Origin: Deltaproteobacteria bacterium HGW-Deltaproteobacteria-3
GTDB lineage: Bacteria; Desulfobacterota; Desulfobulbia; Desulfobulbales; Desulfurivibrionaceae
DNA: 61,129 nt
Reading direction: 5' to 3'
Assembly (NCBI GenBank): GCA_002841785.1
Contig: PHAW01000002.1
Location: 1-61,129, forward strand
Part shown: positions 25,645 through 33,467 of the stretch, one piece after another
Layout: every line of letters begins with the position of its first letter
How positions within the stretch are numbered: position 1 is the first letter of the stretch
Position numbers and translations under genes: made by a program
The notes under the pieces: model-generated
The model's database searches: none
What the model was told of the DNA's origin: nothing
What the model saw: the letters and a program-made list of their open reading frames with translations, nothing else

Positions 25645-26343
25645 TTACACAAAGGGCCTGACCAGAAAATATATCCCAAGCCCGGCGATCAGCAGCCCGG
25701 CTCCCTTGCGGATCCAGGCGCTGGCCTGGCCGAAGGATGAGCTGGCCAGCAGCCTTTTCACCGTGGCGGTCGAACTGCCGGCCACGGCAATGGGCAGGCA
25801 GTGGCCGGCGGCGAAAAGGAGGATGAACAAAATTCCGGTCAGCACCTGCTGCTGGACCGTGATGATGGCCAGGATGGGGGCGATGAAGCCGAAGGTGCAG
25901 GAGCCGGAGAGCACGCCATAGGCAAGGCCCAGGATAAAGGCGCCCCAAGCCCCCCTCACCTGTAGTTTTGCCATGAGCCCGCTGGGCATGGAGCACTTGG
26001 CGATACCCAGCATGTCAACGGCCACCCAGAGGAGAATCACCCCCACGGCCATGGTCCAGTATGGCCCCACATCGCCCAGCATCCGGCCGAGCAGGGCGCA
26101 GATCACCCCCACCAGGACGATGGTCAGGAAAAGGCCGACACTGAACAGCACCGCGTAGTGTACCGCCTGCCTGCCCCTGATCAGTTGTTGCTGCCCCCCC
26201 ACATAGGCCACCACCAGAGGGATGGAGGCCAGGTGGCAGGGGCTGAGCAAGACGCTGATCATGCCCCAGAGAAAGCAGCCCAGGGCGGCAAGGGCGAGGC
26301 CCGCGCCCATCCATTGGTTGACCTGGAGAAAAAGAGCATCCAT
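25645..26343 (-). CDS. CcdA/DsbD-type membrane thiol transporter
   Basis: Inner-membrane protein of 232 residues with about six hydrophobic helices. Family cysteines are visible in LSPCHLASIP and SGSCTFGFIAP, the pair that shuttles reducing equivalents from cytoplasmic thioredoxin to periplasmic partners. It starts on the last base of the thioredoxin gene's stop (TAATG), so the two are coupled and the thioredoxin is the likely periplasmic partner. A degraded copy of its 3' end is at 22548-22838. Confidence 0.88.
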   Translation of the reverse strand: MDALFLQVNQWMGAGLALAALGCFLWGMISVLLSPCHLASIPLVVAYVGGQQQLIRGRQAVHYAVLFSVGLFLTIVLVGVICALLGRMLGDVGPYWTMAVGVILLWVAVDMLGIAKCSMPSGLMAKLQVRGAWGAFILGLAYGVLSGSCTFGFIAPILAIITVQQQVLTGILFILLFAAGHCLPIAVAGSSTATVKRLLASSSFGQASAWIRKGAGLLIAGLGIYFLVRPFV

Positions 26344-26738
26344 TATTTGCCGCTCCCGGCGGAGGGCTGGACAACACCCATCTTGGACAACTGGTCAATG
26401 ATGGCCTGCTTTTCCATGAAGCCGACATGGCGGTATACTTCGGTGCCGTTTTGGTCAAAAAACACCTGGGTGGGAATCATGCTCACCTTGAATTTTTTCC
26501 CCTGCTCCGGCATTTTCCAGACATCGATGAATACAATGGCGGCTTTGCCCTGGTATTCCGTTTTCAGTTCTTCCAGAATGGGGGCCATCATCTTGCAAGG
26601 GATGCAGGAAGTGGCGCCCAGGTCAACCATGGTCACCATGCCGGGAGCCGGCACTTGGGCAGCCGCGGCCGCAGCGGTGGATGTGTGCATAATAACCATG
26701 GCGGCCACCAGCAAAGCGAAGCGGACAATTATTTTCAT
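26343..26738 (-). CDS. Exported thioredoxin-fold protein
   Basis: Periplasmic thioredoxin of 131 residues. A cleavable signal peptide (FALLVAAMVIMHTSTAAAA) precedes the thioredoxin domain with active site CIPC in LGATSCIPCKMMAPIL. The cis-proline region is VSMIPTQVFFDQNG. ATG 26738 follows AGGAG with good spacing. The gene is coupled to the CcdA-like gene that would reduce it. Substrates could be cytochrome apoproteins, the rhodanese-like protein encoded upstream, or arsenical thiol adducts; the sequence does not decide. Confidence 0.92.
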   Translation of the reverse strand: MKIIVRFALLVAAMVIMHTSTAAAAAAQVPAPGMVTMVDLGATSCIPCKMMAPILEELKTEYQGKAAIVFIDVWKMPEQGKKFKVSMIPTQVFFDQNGTEVYRHVGFMEKQAIIDQLSKMGVVQPSAGSGK

Positions 26739-26799
26739 GTGTTCTCCTTGGTCTTGTGCATAGGATGTTCTTTTGCGAACGGGAACGCTTGCAAAGCTT

Positions 26800-27255
26800 T
26801 TACTGTGCCGGTGCGTTGACGAAATCCCTGGCCGTGTCTCCCCGCAACAATTCGGCCAACCCGAGCAGCCCATCGTTGAGGTATCTGGCTCTGTATCCCT
26901 TGGTAATGAGATAGAGCCGGGCCATGCTGGAGCGGTCATAGTGGGGGCAGGCGGTGACGATGAGCTTGTTTTTGTCCAGCTCACCCAGCCGAGACGGCAA
27001 TTCGTTGAGTGGGATGTTCTTGGCAAAGCCCATCCGCCAGGCGGCGAACTCCTCGGGAAAGCGGATATCGATGAGCTGGGCTTCCCCTTTTTTGAGCAGC
27101 TCCACCAGTTCCTTGCTGCCGATTTTCATATCCTTGCGTTCCTGGTAGGAGAAGTTCGCTAAATATTCGTCAAATGTATCGGCCTTGGAGGTGGCAGGAA
27201 GCACGAGAAACAGTGTCATGACAAGAACGGCTGCTGGTACGGATTGTATTTTCAT
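26800..27255 (-). CDS. Exported rhodanese-like protein
   Basis: Single-domain rhodanese of 151 residues with an N-terminal signal peptide (VLVMTLFLVLPATSKA). The domain has LIDIRFPEEFAAWRMGFAKNIPLNEL and the catalytic cysteine loop TACPHYDRSS. It probably moves sulfane sulfur in the periplasm. ATG overlaps the stop of the upstream small DUF1566-like gene (ATGA), so they are co-translated. It sits 62 bases upstream of the thioredoxin gene in the same operon. Confidence 0.88.
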   Translation of the reverse strand: MKIQSVPAAVLVMTLFLVLPATSKADTFDEYLANFSYQERKDMKIGSKELVELLKKGEAQLIDIRFPEEFAAWRMGFAKNIPLNELPSRLGELDKNKLIVTACPHYDRSSMARLYLITKGYRARYLNDGLLGLAELLRGDTARDFVNAPAQ

Positions 27256-27488
27256 TGGGCGCCTCCTGGGACTTGTAAAGAGTGTTGATCATGGTTTGCT
27301 TTGCGTCGGGTGTCGCCGTCGGTATCGAACTGTTCCGGGCTCTTGTCGAGTTGCCAGATGAGCCCGGTATTGGTGTCCTTGATCATGACGCTATCAAGTT
27401 GCACCAGACGTGCTTCCCCGGTAAGGGCCGGCGAGGCGGTGAAAGCGGCAAGCAGTACGAACACGAGACCGGAACGAGTTCTTTTCAT
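27252..27488 (-). CDS. Short exported DUF1566-like protein
   Basis: A 78-residue protein with a signal peptide (SGLVFVLLAAFTASPALTG). The segment IKDTNTGLIWQLDKSPEQF resembles the opening strand of DUF1566 (Lcl) domains, but only that start is present. It may be a truncated or minimal member. An AAAGGA site precedes ATG 27488, and the stop overlaps the start of the rhodanese gene. Function unknown. Confidence 0.6.
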   Translation of the reverse strand: MKRTRSGLVFVLLAAFTASPALTGEARLVQLDSVMIKDTNTGLIWQLDKSPEQFDTDGDTRRKANHDQHSLQVPGGAQ

Positions 27489-27509
27489 GATTCTGTTCCT
27501 TTGGGGAAC

Positions 27510-27733
27510 TGCTGAGTGGTTTTCCCTTCCACGGAATAGGCGAACATGGGGATGTAGATCAGGGTCAGGAAGGATGGAGACGGGCCGGGTGCGGCGGTAG
27601 CCCGAGACATCCACCGAGTAGAGCATCTGGTTGCGCTCGATTCGGTATAGTTCTTCGGTGCATCCGCCGGGGCGTGCAGTCCGCAATGGATCACGCCTAT
27701 CGGCGTGATCCGGATATCCCCTGTTTTCTCCAT
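27510..27733 (-). pseudogene. Patchwork of gene remnants
   Basis: From 27733 the - strand begins like a TrmO/TsaA-type tRNA methyltransferase (MEKTGDIRITPIGVIH, then ADAPKNYTES), but after about 32 residues the similarity stops. Further on, SFLTLIYIPMFAYSVEG in the same frame looks like the end of a membrane transporter, with a long out-of-frame open stretch between. No full domain exists. I read it as two or more fused remnants; the exact origin is uncertain. Confidence 0.4.
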
Positions 27734-27750
27734 GTGTACGCCTTCTCCAT

Positions 27751-28059
27751 TCAGCAGCAGGCATTGCCTTTGGCGGTGGGTGAACAGCAACAGGCGGCAC
27801 CCTCGGGAGAAATAAGATTCAGACTGACCGGCGCCTGGGTGGGGACAGAGGCCGCCTCGAATTCCTGGTCGAGCATCTCGCCGGCCTCGTTGCGCAGATG
27901 GCGGGCGATATCGACCACCTGGGCGATCTGTTCCTCCGATACCCCGTAGCCGCGAAGGCGCTCAAGCTGACACAGCCCCTTCTTGGGATGATTGGCGGCG
28001 ATATTGGCCGCAAGCGACACCATGCCCAGAGTGATGCGATCCAATGTGCAGTCGGACAT
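27751..28059 (-). CDS. Small helical protein with cysteine-rich tail
   Basis: A 102-residue protein. The helical body (LDRITLGMVSLAANIAANHP ... VDIARHLRNEAGEMLDQEF) resembles small carboxymuconolactone-decarboxylase-like proteins. The C-terminus ends with a CCC-SPTAKGNA-CC cluster. Five clustered cysteines suggest binding of a thiophilic ion such as As(III), Cu(I) or Zn(II). GGAGG precedes ATG 28059. It lies 16 bases after the small CXXC protein gene and is part of the ArsP operon. The metal role is inference. Confidence 0.6.
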   Translation of the reverse strand: MSDCTLDRITLGMVSLAANIAANHPKKGLCQLERLRGYGVSEEQIAQVVDIARHLRNEAGEMLDQEFEAASVPTQAPVSLNLISPEGAACCCSPTAKGNACC

Positions 28060-28075
28060 CCTGAATCCTCCGCCT

Positions 28076-28309
28076 CTACCCGGCCAGCCAGCCCAAGGCC
28101 TCGGCCTTGGAGGGCACCTTGCCGACGCATTTGATCTGGCCGTCGATGACCACCGCCGGGGTGGAGAAAACCCCGAACTTGGCAATCTGCTGAAAATCGC
28201 TGACCTTCTCGATGGTGGCGGCAACCCCCGCCTCTTCGACCGCTGCTTTCATAATTTTCTCCGCCTCGCCGCACTTCGCGCAGCCCGGTCCCAGTACCTT
28301 GATTTCCAT
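28076..28309 (-). CDS. Small thioredoxin-like CXXC protein, copy 1
   Basis: A 77-residue single-domain redox protein of the short thioredoxin/glutaredoxin-like class (MTH895/TM0996 type). The active site is GPGCAKC, followed by FSTPAVVIDG (cis-Pro loop) and GKVPSKAEALGWL. GGAGGT precedes the start. It sits between the ArsP-like permease gene and the Cys-tailed protein. Such proteins commonly accompany DUF318 permeases. A paralogue lies at 29917-30180. Confidence 0.88.
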   Translation of the reverse strand: MEIKVLGPGCAKCGEAEKIMKAAVEEAGVAATIEKVSDFQQIAKFGVFSTPAVVIDGQIKCVGKVPSKAEALGWLAG

Positions 28310-28323
28310 AATTGACCTCCGTA

Positions 28324-29394
28324 TCAGATGATAATGTTGAAGAGATAGCCCACCAGCATGATGCCGGTGCCCACCACGCCGAGGAACACCGCGATGAGGC
28401 GCGGTTTGAGCACCTTCCGGAGAATAACCGTTTCGGGAAGTGAGAGGGCGATGACCGCCATCATGAACGCAAGCACCGTGCCCAGCGCCGCCCCCTTGCC
28501 GAGCAGGGCCTCCACCACCGGCACGATGCCGGCGGCGTTGGAGTACATGGGGATGCCGACCAGCACTGCGGCCGGCACCGACCACCAGGCGCCCTTGCCC
28601 ATGATCGAGGCCATGAAGCCCTCGGGCACATAGCCGTGGATTCCGGCGCCCACCGCGATGCCGAGCACCACATAGATCCAGACCTTGCCCACGATCTCCC
28701 GCACCGCTGTCTTGCCGAGACCGAACCGTTCCGTCCAGGTCAGCCTCTGGTCCGGGACATCGGAGGCATTGGCGTGCATTTCTCGTACCCAGTCTTCGAT
28801 ATGGTGTTCCATTTTTAAGCGGCCGATGGTCCAACCGGCGACAATGGCGATCAAAAGTCCAGTTCCCAGGTAGAGCGTCGCCACTTTCCAGCCCAGCAAG
28901 CCGTACAGAAGCACCAGGGCAATTTCGTTGATCATGGGGGCCGAGATCAAAAAGGAGAAGGTCACGCCCAGGGGGACGCCTGCGGTGACAAAACCGATGA
29001 ACAGCGGCACGGCCGAGCAGGAGCAAAAGGGGGTGACGATGCCGAGCAGGGCGGCCAGAACATTGCCGGTGGACTCCCGCCGTCCGGCGAGGATCTTTCG
29101 GGTCCGCTCCGGGGTGAAGAAGGAGCGTAGCACCCCGACCGCATAGACGACCAGGACCAGCAGCATCAGAACCTTGGGGGTATCGTAGACGAAAAACTCG
29201 ATCGCCTCCCCAAGATGGCTCTCCGGATTGATCCCCAGAAGTTGGTAGGTGAAGAAGCGGGAGAATGGGGCAAGCTGGCGGTAAATTGCAAACCAGAGGC
29301 CAAGCCCCGCCAGGCCGGTGAGGAGATATCTGATCTTTGTCGGGTTCGCAAGCGGTGGAGCGGAGTGTGTGTTTTCGGGGGTATCTGGCTGCAT
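28324..29394 (-). CDS. arsP: ArsP-like permease (DUF318 family)
   Basis: Membrane protein of 356 residues with about eight to ten helices and a cytoplasmic loop around 185-235. The signature TPFCSCSAVPLFIGF carries the cysteine pair characteristic of the DUF318/ArsP permeases; ArsP members export trivalent organoarsenicals. LSLPETVILRKVLKP near the C-terminus is also typical. It follows arsR by 11 bases and is followed by the small CXXC protein, a common arrangement. DUF318 proteins are not all arsenic transporters, so the substrate rests on context. Confidence 0.8.
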   Translation of the reverse strand: MQPDTPENTHSAPPLANPTKIRYLLTGLAGLGLWFAIYRQLAPFSRFFTYQLLGINPESHLGEAIEFFVYDTPKVLMLLVLVVYAVGVLRSFFTPERTRKILAGRRESTGNVLAALLGIVTPFCSCSAVPLFIGFVTAGVPLGVTFSFLISAPMINEIALVLLYGLLGWKVATLYLGTGLLIAIVAGWTIGRLKMEHHIEDWVREMHANASDVPDQRLTWTERFGLGKTAVREIVGKVWIYVVLGIAVGAGIHGYVPEGFMASIMGKGAWWSVPAAVLVGIPMYSNAAGIVPVVEALLGKGAALGTVLAFMMAVIALSLPETVILRKVLKPRLIAVFLGVVGTGIMLVGYLFNIII

Positions 29395-29405
29395 GGAAAG
29401 TTTCC

Positions 29406-29753
29406 TTAAGGCTTACAGATGTTGTTCCGGTCAATGTCGGGCAGGATTTTAGATATCTCCTGAATTGCCGGATCCTCATTGAGCCAGTGCGGAAGATGCC
29501 TGAGCATGGCGGCTCCATAAGAAGAACCATCGGCGGTGTTCAGCCGGTAATTGACCCAGAGTTTTTCCTTGCTGCCGACAACGAGCCCCGCGTCTTCCAG
29601 CACCTTGAGATGCTTGGATACGGTGGGCTGGGCAAGTTTCAGGACGAAACGTATCTCGCAGACGCACAGTTCGTCCTTCTGCTGGAGCATCTTGATGATC
29701 TTAACCCGGTTTGGGTCGGAGAGGGCTTTCATGACTTTGACAAAGCGTTTCAT
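29406..29753 (-). CDS. arsR: ArsR-family repressor, copy 1
   Basis: Winged-helix repressor of 115 residues. ALSDPNRVKIIKML begins the fold, and DELCVCEI carries the Cys-x-Cys pair of the ELCVCDL-type As(III) site. The recognition helix region is KLAQPTVSKHLKVL. The final CKP gives another cysteine. ATG 29753 is preferred; an alternative at 29783 would add ten residues and swallow a CCATATGG palindrome (29780-29787) that may be part of its own operator. It leads the arsP operon. Confidence 0.88.
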   Translation of the reverse strand: MKRFVKVMKALSDPNRVKIIKMLQQKDELCVCEIRFVLKLAQPTVSKHLKVLEDAGLVVGSKEKLWVNYRLNTADGSSYGAAMLRHLPHWLNEDPAIQEISKILPDIDRNNICKP

Positions 29754-29916
29754 GTGCAACCCGTGGTGTTGGTAAATAGCCATATGGAAATATAGTTGTT
29801 CTGGCGGCCTCGTCAAGTGCTTTTATTATGTCAAATGGCTGCCTTCCTGTTTGTCAGGCGCGGAACAGGTTGATTTATGGTGTTAATGTTATTGGGTGAC
29901 GCAATGCATCGGGAGA

Positions 29917-30180
29917 CTATTCCGGTGTGCCCTGATATTTTCTCAGCCATTGGAGAATTTCATGGGGCTCCGGTATGCGGCCCGCGCATTTTACATCCCC
30001 GCCGATAACCACGGCCGGCGTGGACAACACCCCGAATTCCGCGATCTTGTCCATGCTTGAAATTTCTTCAATCTGCGCCGGGAGGTTGTATTTTTCAATT
30101 ACCTGCCGGACAATCTCGGCGACCTGGATACATTTTCTGCAGCCTGGTCCCAGAATTTTTATGTCAATATCCAATTCCAT
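29917..30180 (-). CDS. Small thioredoxin-like CXXC protein, copy 2
   Basis: An 87-residue paralogue of the protein at 28076-28309. The active site is GPGCRKC, followed by GVLSTPAVVIGGDVKCAGRIP. It follows the broken acr3 gene on the same strand by 48 bases and is preceded by GGAGG. Presumably it moves electrons or thiols to an arsenic-handling partner; the real partner is unknown. Confidence 0.85.
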   Translation of the reverse strand: MELDIDIKILGPGCRKCIQVAEIVRQVIEKYNLPAQIEEISSMDKIAEFGVLSTPAVVIGGDVKCAGRIPEPHEILQWLRKYQGTPE

Positions 30181-30228
30181 GATGTTCCTCCGTTAGATTT
30201 TTTGCTTGAGCACTGGCTGGCGATGGCC

Positions 30229-31285
30229 TCAGGGCTTGCAAGATACATGGCAGACCCCGGCCAGGGTTTCCTTGGTGAAGGGGAAGTATTTTTTCCGGAA
30301 CCAGAGCGCCACGTTGACGAGGGCGATGAGCACCGGGACTTCGACTAAGGGCCCTATCACCGCGGCAAAGGCGACGCCGGAGTTGATCCCGAACACGGCG
30401 ATGGCCACGGCAATGGCCAGCTCGAAGTTGTTGGAGGCGGCGGTGAAGGAAAGGGTGGTGGACTGCTCATAGGTGGCCCCCACCTTCATGGACATGAAAA
30501 AGGAAACCAGGAACATGACCAGAAAGTAGATGGTGAGCGGGATGGCGATGCGGATCACGTCAAAGGGCAATTGCACGATGTATTCGCCCTTGAGGGAAAA
30601 CATTGAAGGGGCTGATCCTGGGGATGAGTTTTTCCTGGTACCAGGCCTCGCCCTTGAGCCTTACCCCGATAAAACGGGTGAGCATCCCGGCGATGAAGGG
30701 GATGCCCAGATAGATAAAGACCGATTCGGCGATCTGGCCCATGGAGATGTCCACCACCGCGCCTTTAAGACCAAGCAAGCCCGGAAGCACGGAGATGAAA
30801 AACCAGGCGTAGACCGAGAAGAAGAGCACCTGGAAGATGGAGTTGAAGGCTACCAGCCCGGCGCAGTATTCGGTATCTCCGTCGGCCAGATCGTTCCAGA
30901 CAATGACCATGGCGATGCAGCGGGCCAGGCCGATGAGAATGAGTCCCACCATGTATTCATGGTGGCCGGAGAGAAAGGTGATGGCCAGGAGAAACATGAG
31001 GATCGGGCCGATGATCCAGTTCTGCACCAGGGAGAGCGCGAGCACCCTGAAATTGCGGAAAACCTCGTGCAGCTTTTCATAGCGCACCTTGGCCAGGGGC
31101 GGGTACATCATGAGGATCAGGCCGATGGCTATGGGGATGTTGGTGGTGCCGACCTGAAAGGAGTTGATGATCTCGGTGACGGGTGGATAAAGATAGCCGG
31201 TCATCACCCCGATGAACATGGCCAGAAATATCCAGAGGGTGAGGTACTGGTCGAGAAAGCTTAATTTTTTTTCGATGTTTGGCAT
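30229..31285 (-). pseudogene. acr3: ACR3-type arsenite exporter, broken by a small deletion
   Basis: Two out-of-frame halves together make an ACR3 (arsB2-class) arsenite efflux carrier. The first half (31285 to ~30606) runs from [15 protein letters not shown] through [19 protein letters not shown], with the conserved transport cysteine, to EKLIPRISP. The second half (30603-30229) resumes at [16 protein letters not shown] and contains [19 protein letters not shown] and the normal C-terminus. Between ISP and MFSLKG family members have about 12 residues (LTL..LLFTIVV-like); here only four bases remain, a net loss near 32 bases that shifts the frame. Not a single-base sequencing slip in appearance. 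An arsR-type operator lies upstream. Confidence 0.85.
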
Positions 31286-31342
31286 GGAGAGCCTCCTGTG
31301 TCAGTTGCCAAAATGTGTAATGAGGGGCAGATTTATTTTTTT

Positions 31343-31358
31343 ATCCGCATAGCCGGAT
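31343..31358. promoter_or_regulatory. Probable ArsR operator upstream of acr3
   Basis: ATCCG-N6-CGGAT, 58 bases before the acr3 start. It is the same 16-base inverted repeat as at 31776-31791 and stands at almost the same distance from its gene. Confidence 0.65.
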
Positions 31359-31373
31359 GATTGTAGAAAAAAA

Positions 31374-31721
31374 TCAGGCGCATTGTTTATTGGTGCGCCG
31401 GAAATCCTGCAGCTTCGTGTTGTCCTGCTGTATTTCCGGTAACTCGGGTAATTTTCTGTTGAGCAGCTCAAGCAGTTCCCTGGCAAGCGGGGTTTCCATC
31501 TCGGCCAGCCGGTAATACATCCAGACTTCGCGGCGCCTGCCTTTTACCCAGCCCGTGTTGCGCAGATAGGCAAGGTGCCGGGAGATTGTCGATTGGGGCA
31601 GTTGGAGCACGGCCATCAGGTCGCACACGCAGAGTTCGCCGTTCAGGAGCAGGGCCAGAATCCGTAGGCGGGGCTCCTCGGATAAGGCTTTGAAAAATTG
31701 TGCCGTTGTCTGCATATGCAT
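31374..31721 (-). CDS. arsR: ArsR-family repressor, copy 2
   Basis: Winged-helix repressor of 115 residues. ELCVCDLMAVLQLPQSTISR contains the classic arsenite-binding ELCVCDL motif at the start of the recognition helix. FFKALSEEPRLRILALL starts the fold, and RREVWMYYRL is the wing. Both this gene and acr3 downstream have an ATCCG-N6-CGGAT inverted repeat about 55 bases before their starts, so it probably represses itself and acr3. ATG 31715 (MQTTAQF) is an equally good start. Confidence 0.93.
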   Translation of the reverse strand: MHMQTTAQFFKALSEEPRLRILALLLNGELCVCDLMAVLQLPQSTISRHLAYLRNTGWVKGRRREVWMYYRLAEMETPLARELLELLNRKLPELPEIQQDNTKLQDFRRTNKQCA

Positions 31722-31775
31722 CCTGGTCGCGTTCGTTCAGGATTGTTCGGGAGGGAGAAAATCTGAACTCAATAT

Positions 31776-31791
31776 ATCCGCACAGGCGGAT
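31776..31791. promoter_or_regulatory. Probable ArsR operator upstream of arsR copy 2
   Basis: ATCCG-N6-CGGAT, extended by one pair to TATCCG/CGGATA, 55 bases before the arsR start. It matches the repeat at 31343-31358. Confidence 0.65.
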
Positions 31792-31795
31792 AAGC

Positions 31796-32713
31796 TCAAG
31801 TGGTATTTATCTCAGCAGGTGGGGCCATCCGGGGCCGGTTGCTTATCCGCCAGGCAAAGGGAGCGCTGACTCCCGGCACATGCACAATTTCCAGATGCGC
31901 TGGTTGTTGTTTCGAGGAGAGCGCCTCGGCCAATATTCTGGCCCGGTTTTCTGTCAAGACCGCTTTTTTCAGGGCCATGATCCGCTGGCCTTCCATTTCC
32001 ACTGCCTGGCGCAATGCCAGAAGTTTTTCCAGGCTGTCAGGTCCGGCCATGATCCGGGCGATATCGTCGGCCAGTTCCTTTACCAGGGATTGATCTGGAT
32101 GCTTGAGTTGGGTTGCGGTGAAAATCCGGGCGAGTCTTTGCCACGTTTCGGGGGTGAATTTTTTCCGCTGGCGCACTGCCTGGATGGCCGTGTAGAGCAG
32201 GCCGGCAGGGGAGAGGGTCTCACGGATGGCCTTGAGTCGAGGGAGATTGTCCCGGACGATCACCCCGTCGGCGTGATGGCAGATAAACAAATAACTCCCG
32301 GCAAAGGTCAAAACCCGATCGACTTCCTGTATCGCAGCCGAAATGTTGGTGTACTCAATAGCGAACTGACTGGTAATTACCTCGAAGCTCCCGTCATCAA
32401 AGGGAAGATTCTCAAGCCTGGTTCCGGGATGCAGGGTGATGGTCTTATCCAGTTCGGGAAGCACGGCGGCATAATCAACGCCGGTTAATAGCAGGTCGGA
32501 ACGGAAGGCTTGTGCCTCAACAAGCACGGCCCCGCCGCCGGTACCCAGGTCCAACAGCCGTGCGCCCAGGGGAAGGCTGGCAAAGAATTGTCGCCATATT
32601 TCCTGGAGATGATTGGCCGCCACCTCAGGCAAACCCGGCAGGCAGCCGCGTGACATGGCAGGCGCTTTGGACCAGTAATGGGTCCAGGCGTTCATTTCCT
32701 GTTTTAGGGGCAT
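31796..32713 (-). CDS. SAM-dependent methyltransferase
   Basis: Class I methyltransferase of 305 residues. Motif I is ARLLDLGTGGGAVLVEA. ENLPFDDGSFEVITSQFAIE is the motif IV region of the UbiE-like group. The C-terminal third is helical and charged. It lacks the conserved cysteines of the ArsM arsenite methyltransferases, so I do not call it ArsM despite its place beside arsR. Its start overlaps the upstream small gene by 10 bases (ATG 32713; 32695 is an alternative). Substrate unknown. Confidence 0.82.
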   Translation of the reverse strand: MPLKQEMNAWTHYWSKAPAMSRGCLPGLPEVAANHLQEIWRQFFASLPLGARLLDLGTGGGAVLVEAQAFRSDLLLTGVDYAAVLPELDKTITLHPGTRLENLPFDDGSFEVITSQFAIEYTNISAAIQEVDRVLTFAGSYLFICHHADGVIVRDNLPRLKAIRETLSPAGLLYTAIQAVRQRKKFTPETWQRLARIFTATQLKHPDQSLVKELADDIARIMAGPDSLEKLLALRQAVEMEGQRIMALKKAVLTENRARILAEALSSKQQPAHLEIVHVPGVSAPFAWRISNRPRMAPPAEINTT

Positions 32714-33075
32714 GTTTTTTTCCACGGGGCGGCCGTATATTTGGGGGCGCTCTCCCCCCGGTTTTGCCGGGCCACCTTGGTTTCCCGCTGGAGCCAGGCC
32801 AGGATTTCCTTGGCCTCGGTTGGGGTTTTCACGCAATTGATGGCGATGCTGTCCGCATCCACGGTGACGAGTATGCCCCGGGAATAATGGAAGGTGAGCG
32901 AGGGTGGCTCTTTGATATAGGTGTACCCGCCCAGGACGGCATTCAGGAAGGGAAGAGCCTCGCTCACATTCTGATCGAGCCGGGCGAGACAACGCAGGGA
33001 TGGCCCCTTGTTTCGGCAGCAATCGGCAGGGAAAAATTTTACGGTAAAGGAGGTGAGGAGCATTTCTTTCTCCAT
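32704..33075 (-). CDS. N-terminal half of a Fe-S-domain protein, apparently truncated
   Basis: A 123-residue protein resembling the first part of ~180-residue proteins common in Deltaproteobacteria. In those, this domain (LLTSFTVKFFPADC, LDQNVSEALPFLNAVLGG, SIAINCVKTPTEAKEILAWL) is followed by a CxxC-rich Fe-S domain. Here the protein stops at APWKKTCP with no Fe-S part, and the methyltransferase gene begins in the overlap. Either this is a short natural form or the Fe-S half was lost. Function unknown. Confidence 0.65.
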   Translation of the reverse strand: MEKEMLLTSFTVKFFPADCCRNKGPSLRCLARLDQNVSEALPFLNAVLGGYTYIKEPPSLTFHYSRGILVTVDADSIAINCVKTPTEAKEILAWLQRETKVARQNRGESAPKYTAAPWKKTCP

Positions 33076-33130
33076 AGCGCGGGAATCATTTTTGGATCAA
33101 GGGGTGCGGGAAACATGGCATCGGCACCTG

Positions 33131-33388
33131 TCATCCTTGGGGAACTCCGCTGCACTGAGCCAATTGTATGTCCGTATGATCTTCCAATGCCCGTTCGTGC
33201 ACGGTGTTGTCAAAATCGGCGTCCTCGTTGGCGGCATAAACGGATTTGTACGCCAGGTACCTCGCATCGTATGAAAGCTGGGGGATGTGCGCATTTTCGA
33301 GGATAAAGCATTCCAACTGTTTGATCAGGTCGGCGGAAAGCTCACCGCCGGGGGTAAAGAGCGTCCCTGCCGGGTTCGGCAAAGACAT
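33131..33388 (-). CDS. Hypothetical small protein
   Basis: An 85-residue open frame (MSLPNPAGTLFTPGGELSAD...) with plausible amino-acid composition and a helical middle (DLIKQLECFILEN), but no clear ribosome-binding site. It lies on the - strand between the truncated Fe-S gene and the divergent Crp/Fnr gene. I recognise no family. Could be spurious. Confidence 0.4.
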   Translation of the reverse strand: MSLPNPAGTLFTPGGELSADLIKQLECFILENAHIPQLSYDARYLAYKSVYAANEDADFDNTVHERALEDHTDIQLAQCSGVPQG

Positions 33389-33467
33389 ATTTTTGTAAGT
33401 TTTTTTTATAAAAGCGAGTACGTATTATCAGAATACACGCACAAAATTGCATTCAGGAGGAGACGCG

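Noticed and set aside
31796-32713. ArsM arsenite methyltransferase
   Set aside because: It has the methyltransferase fold but not the conserved ArsM cysteines.
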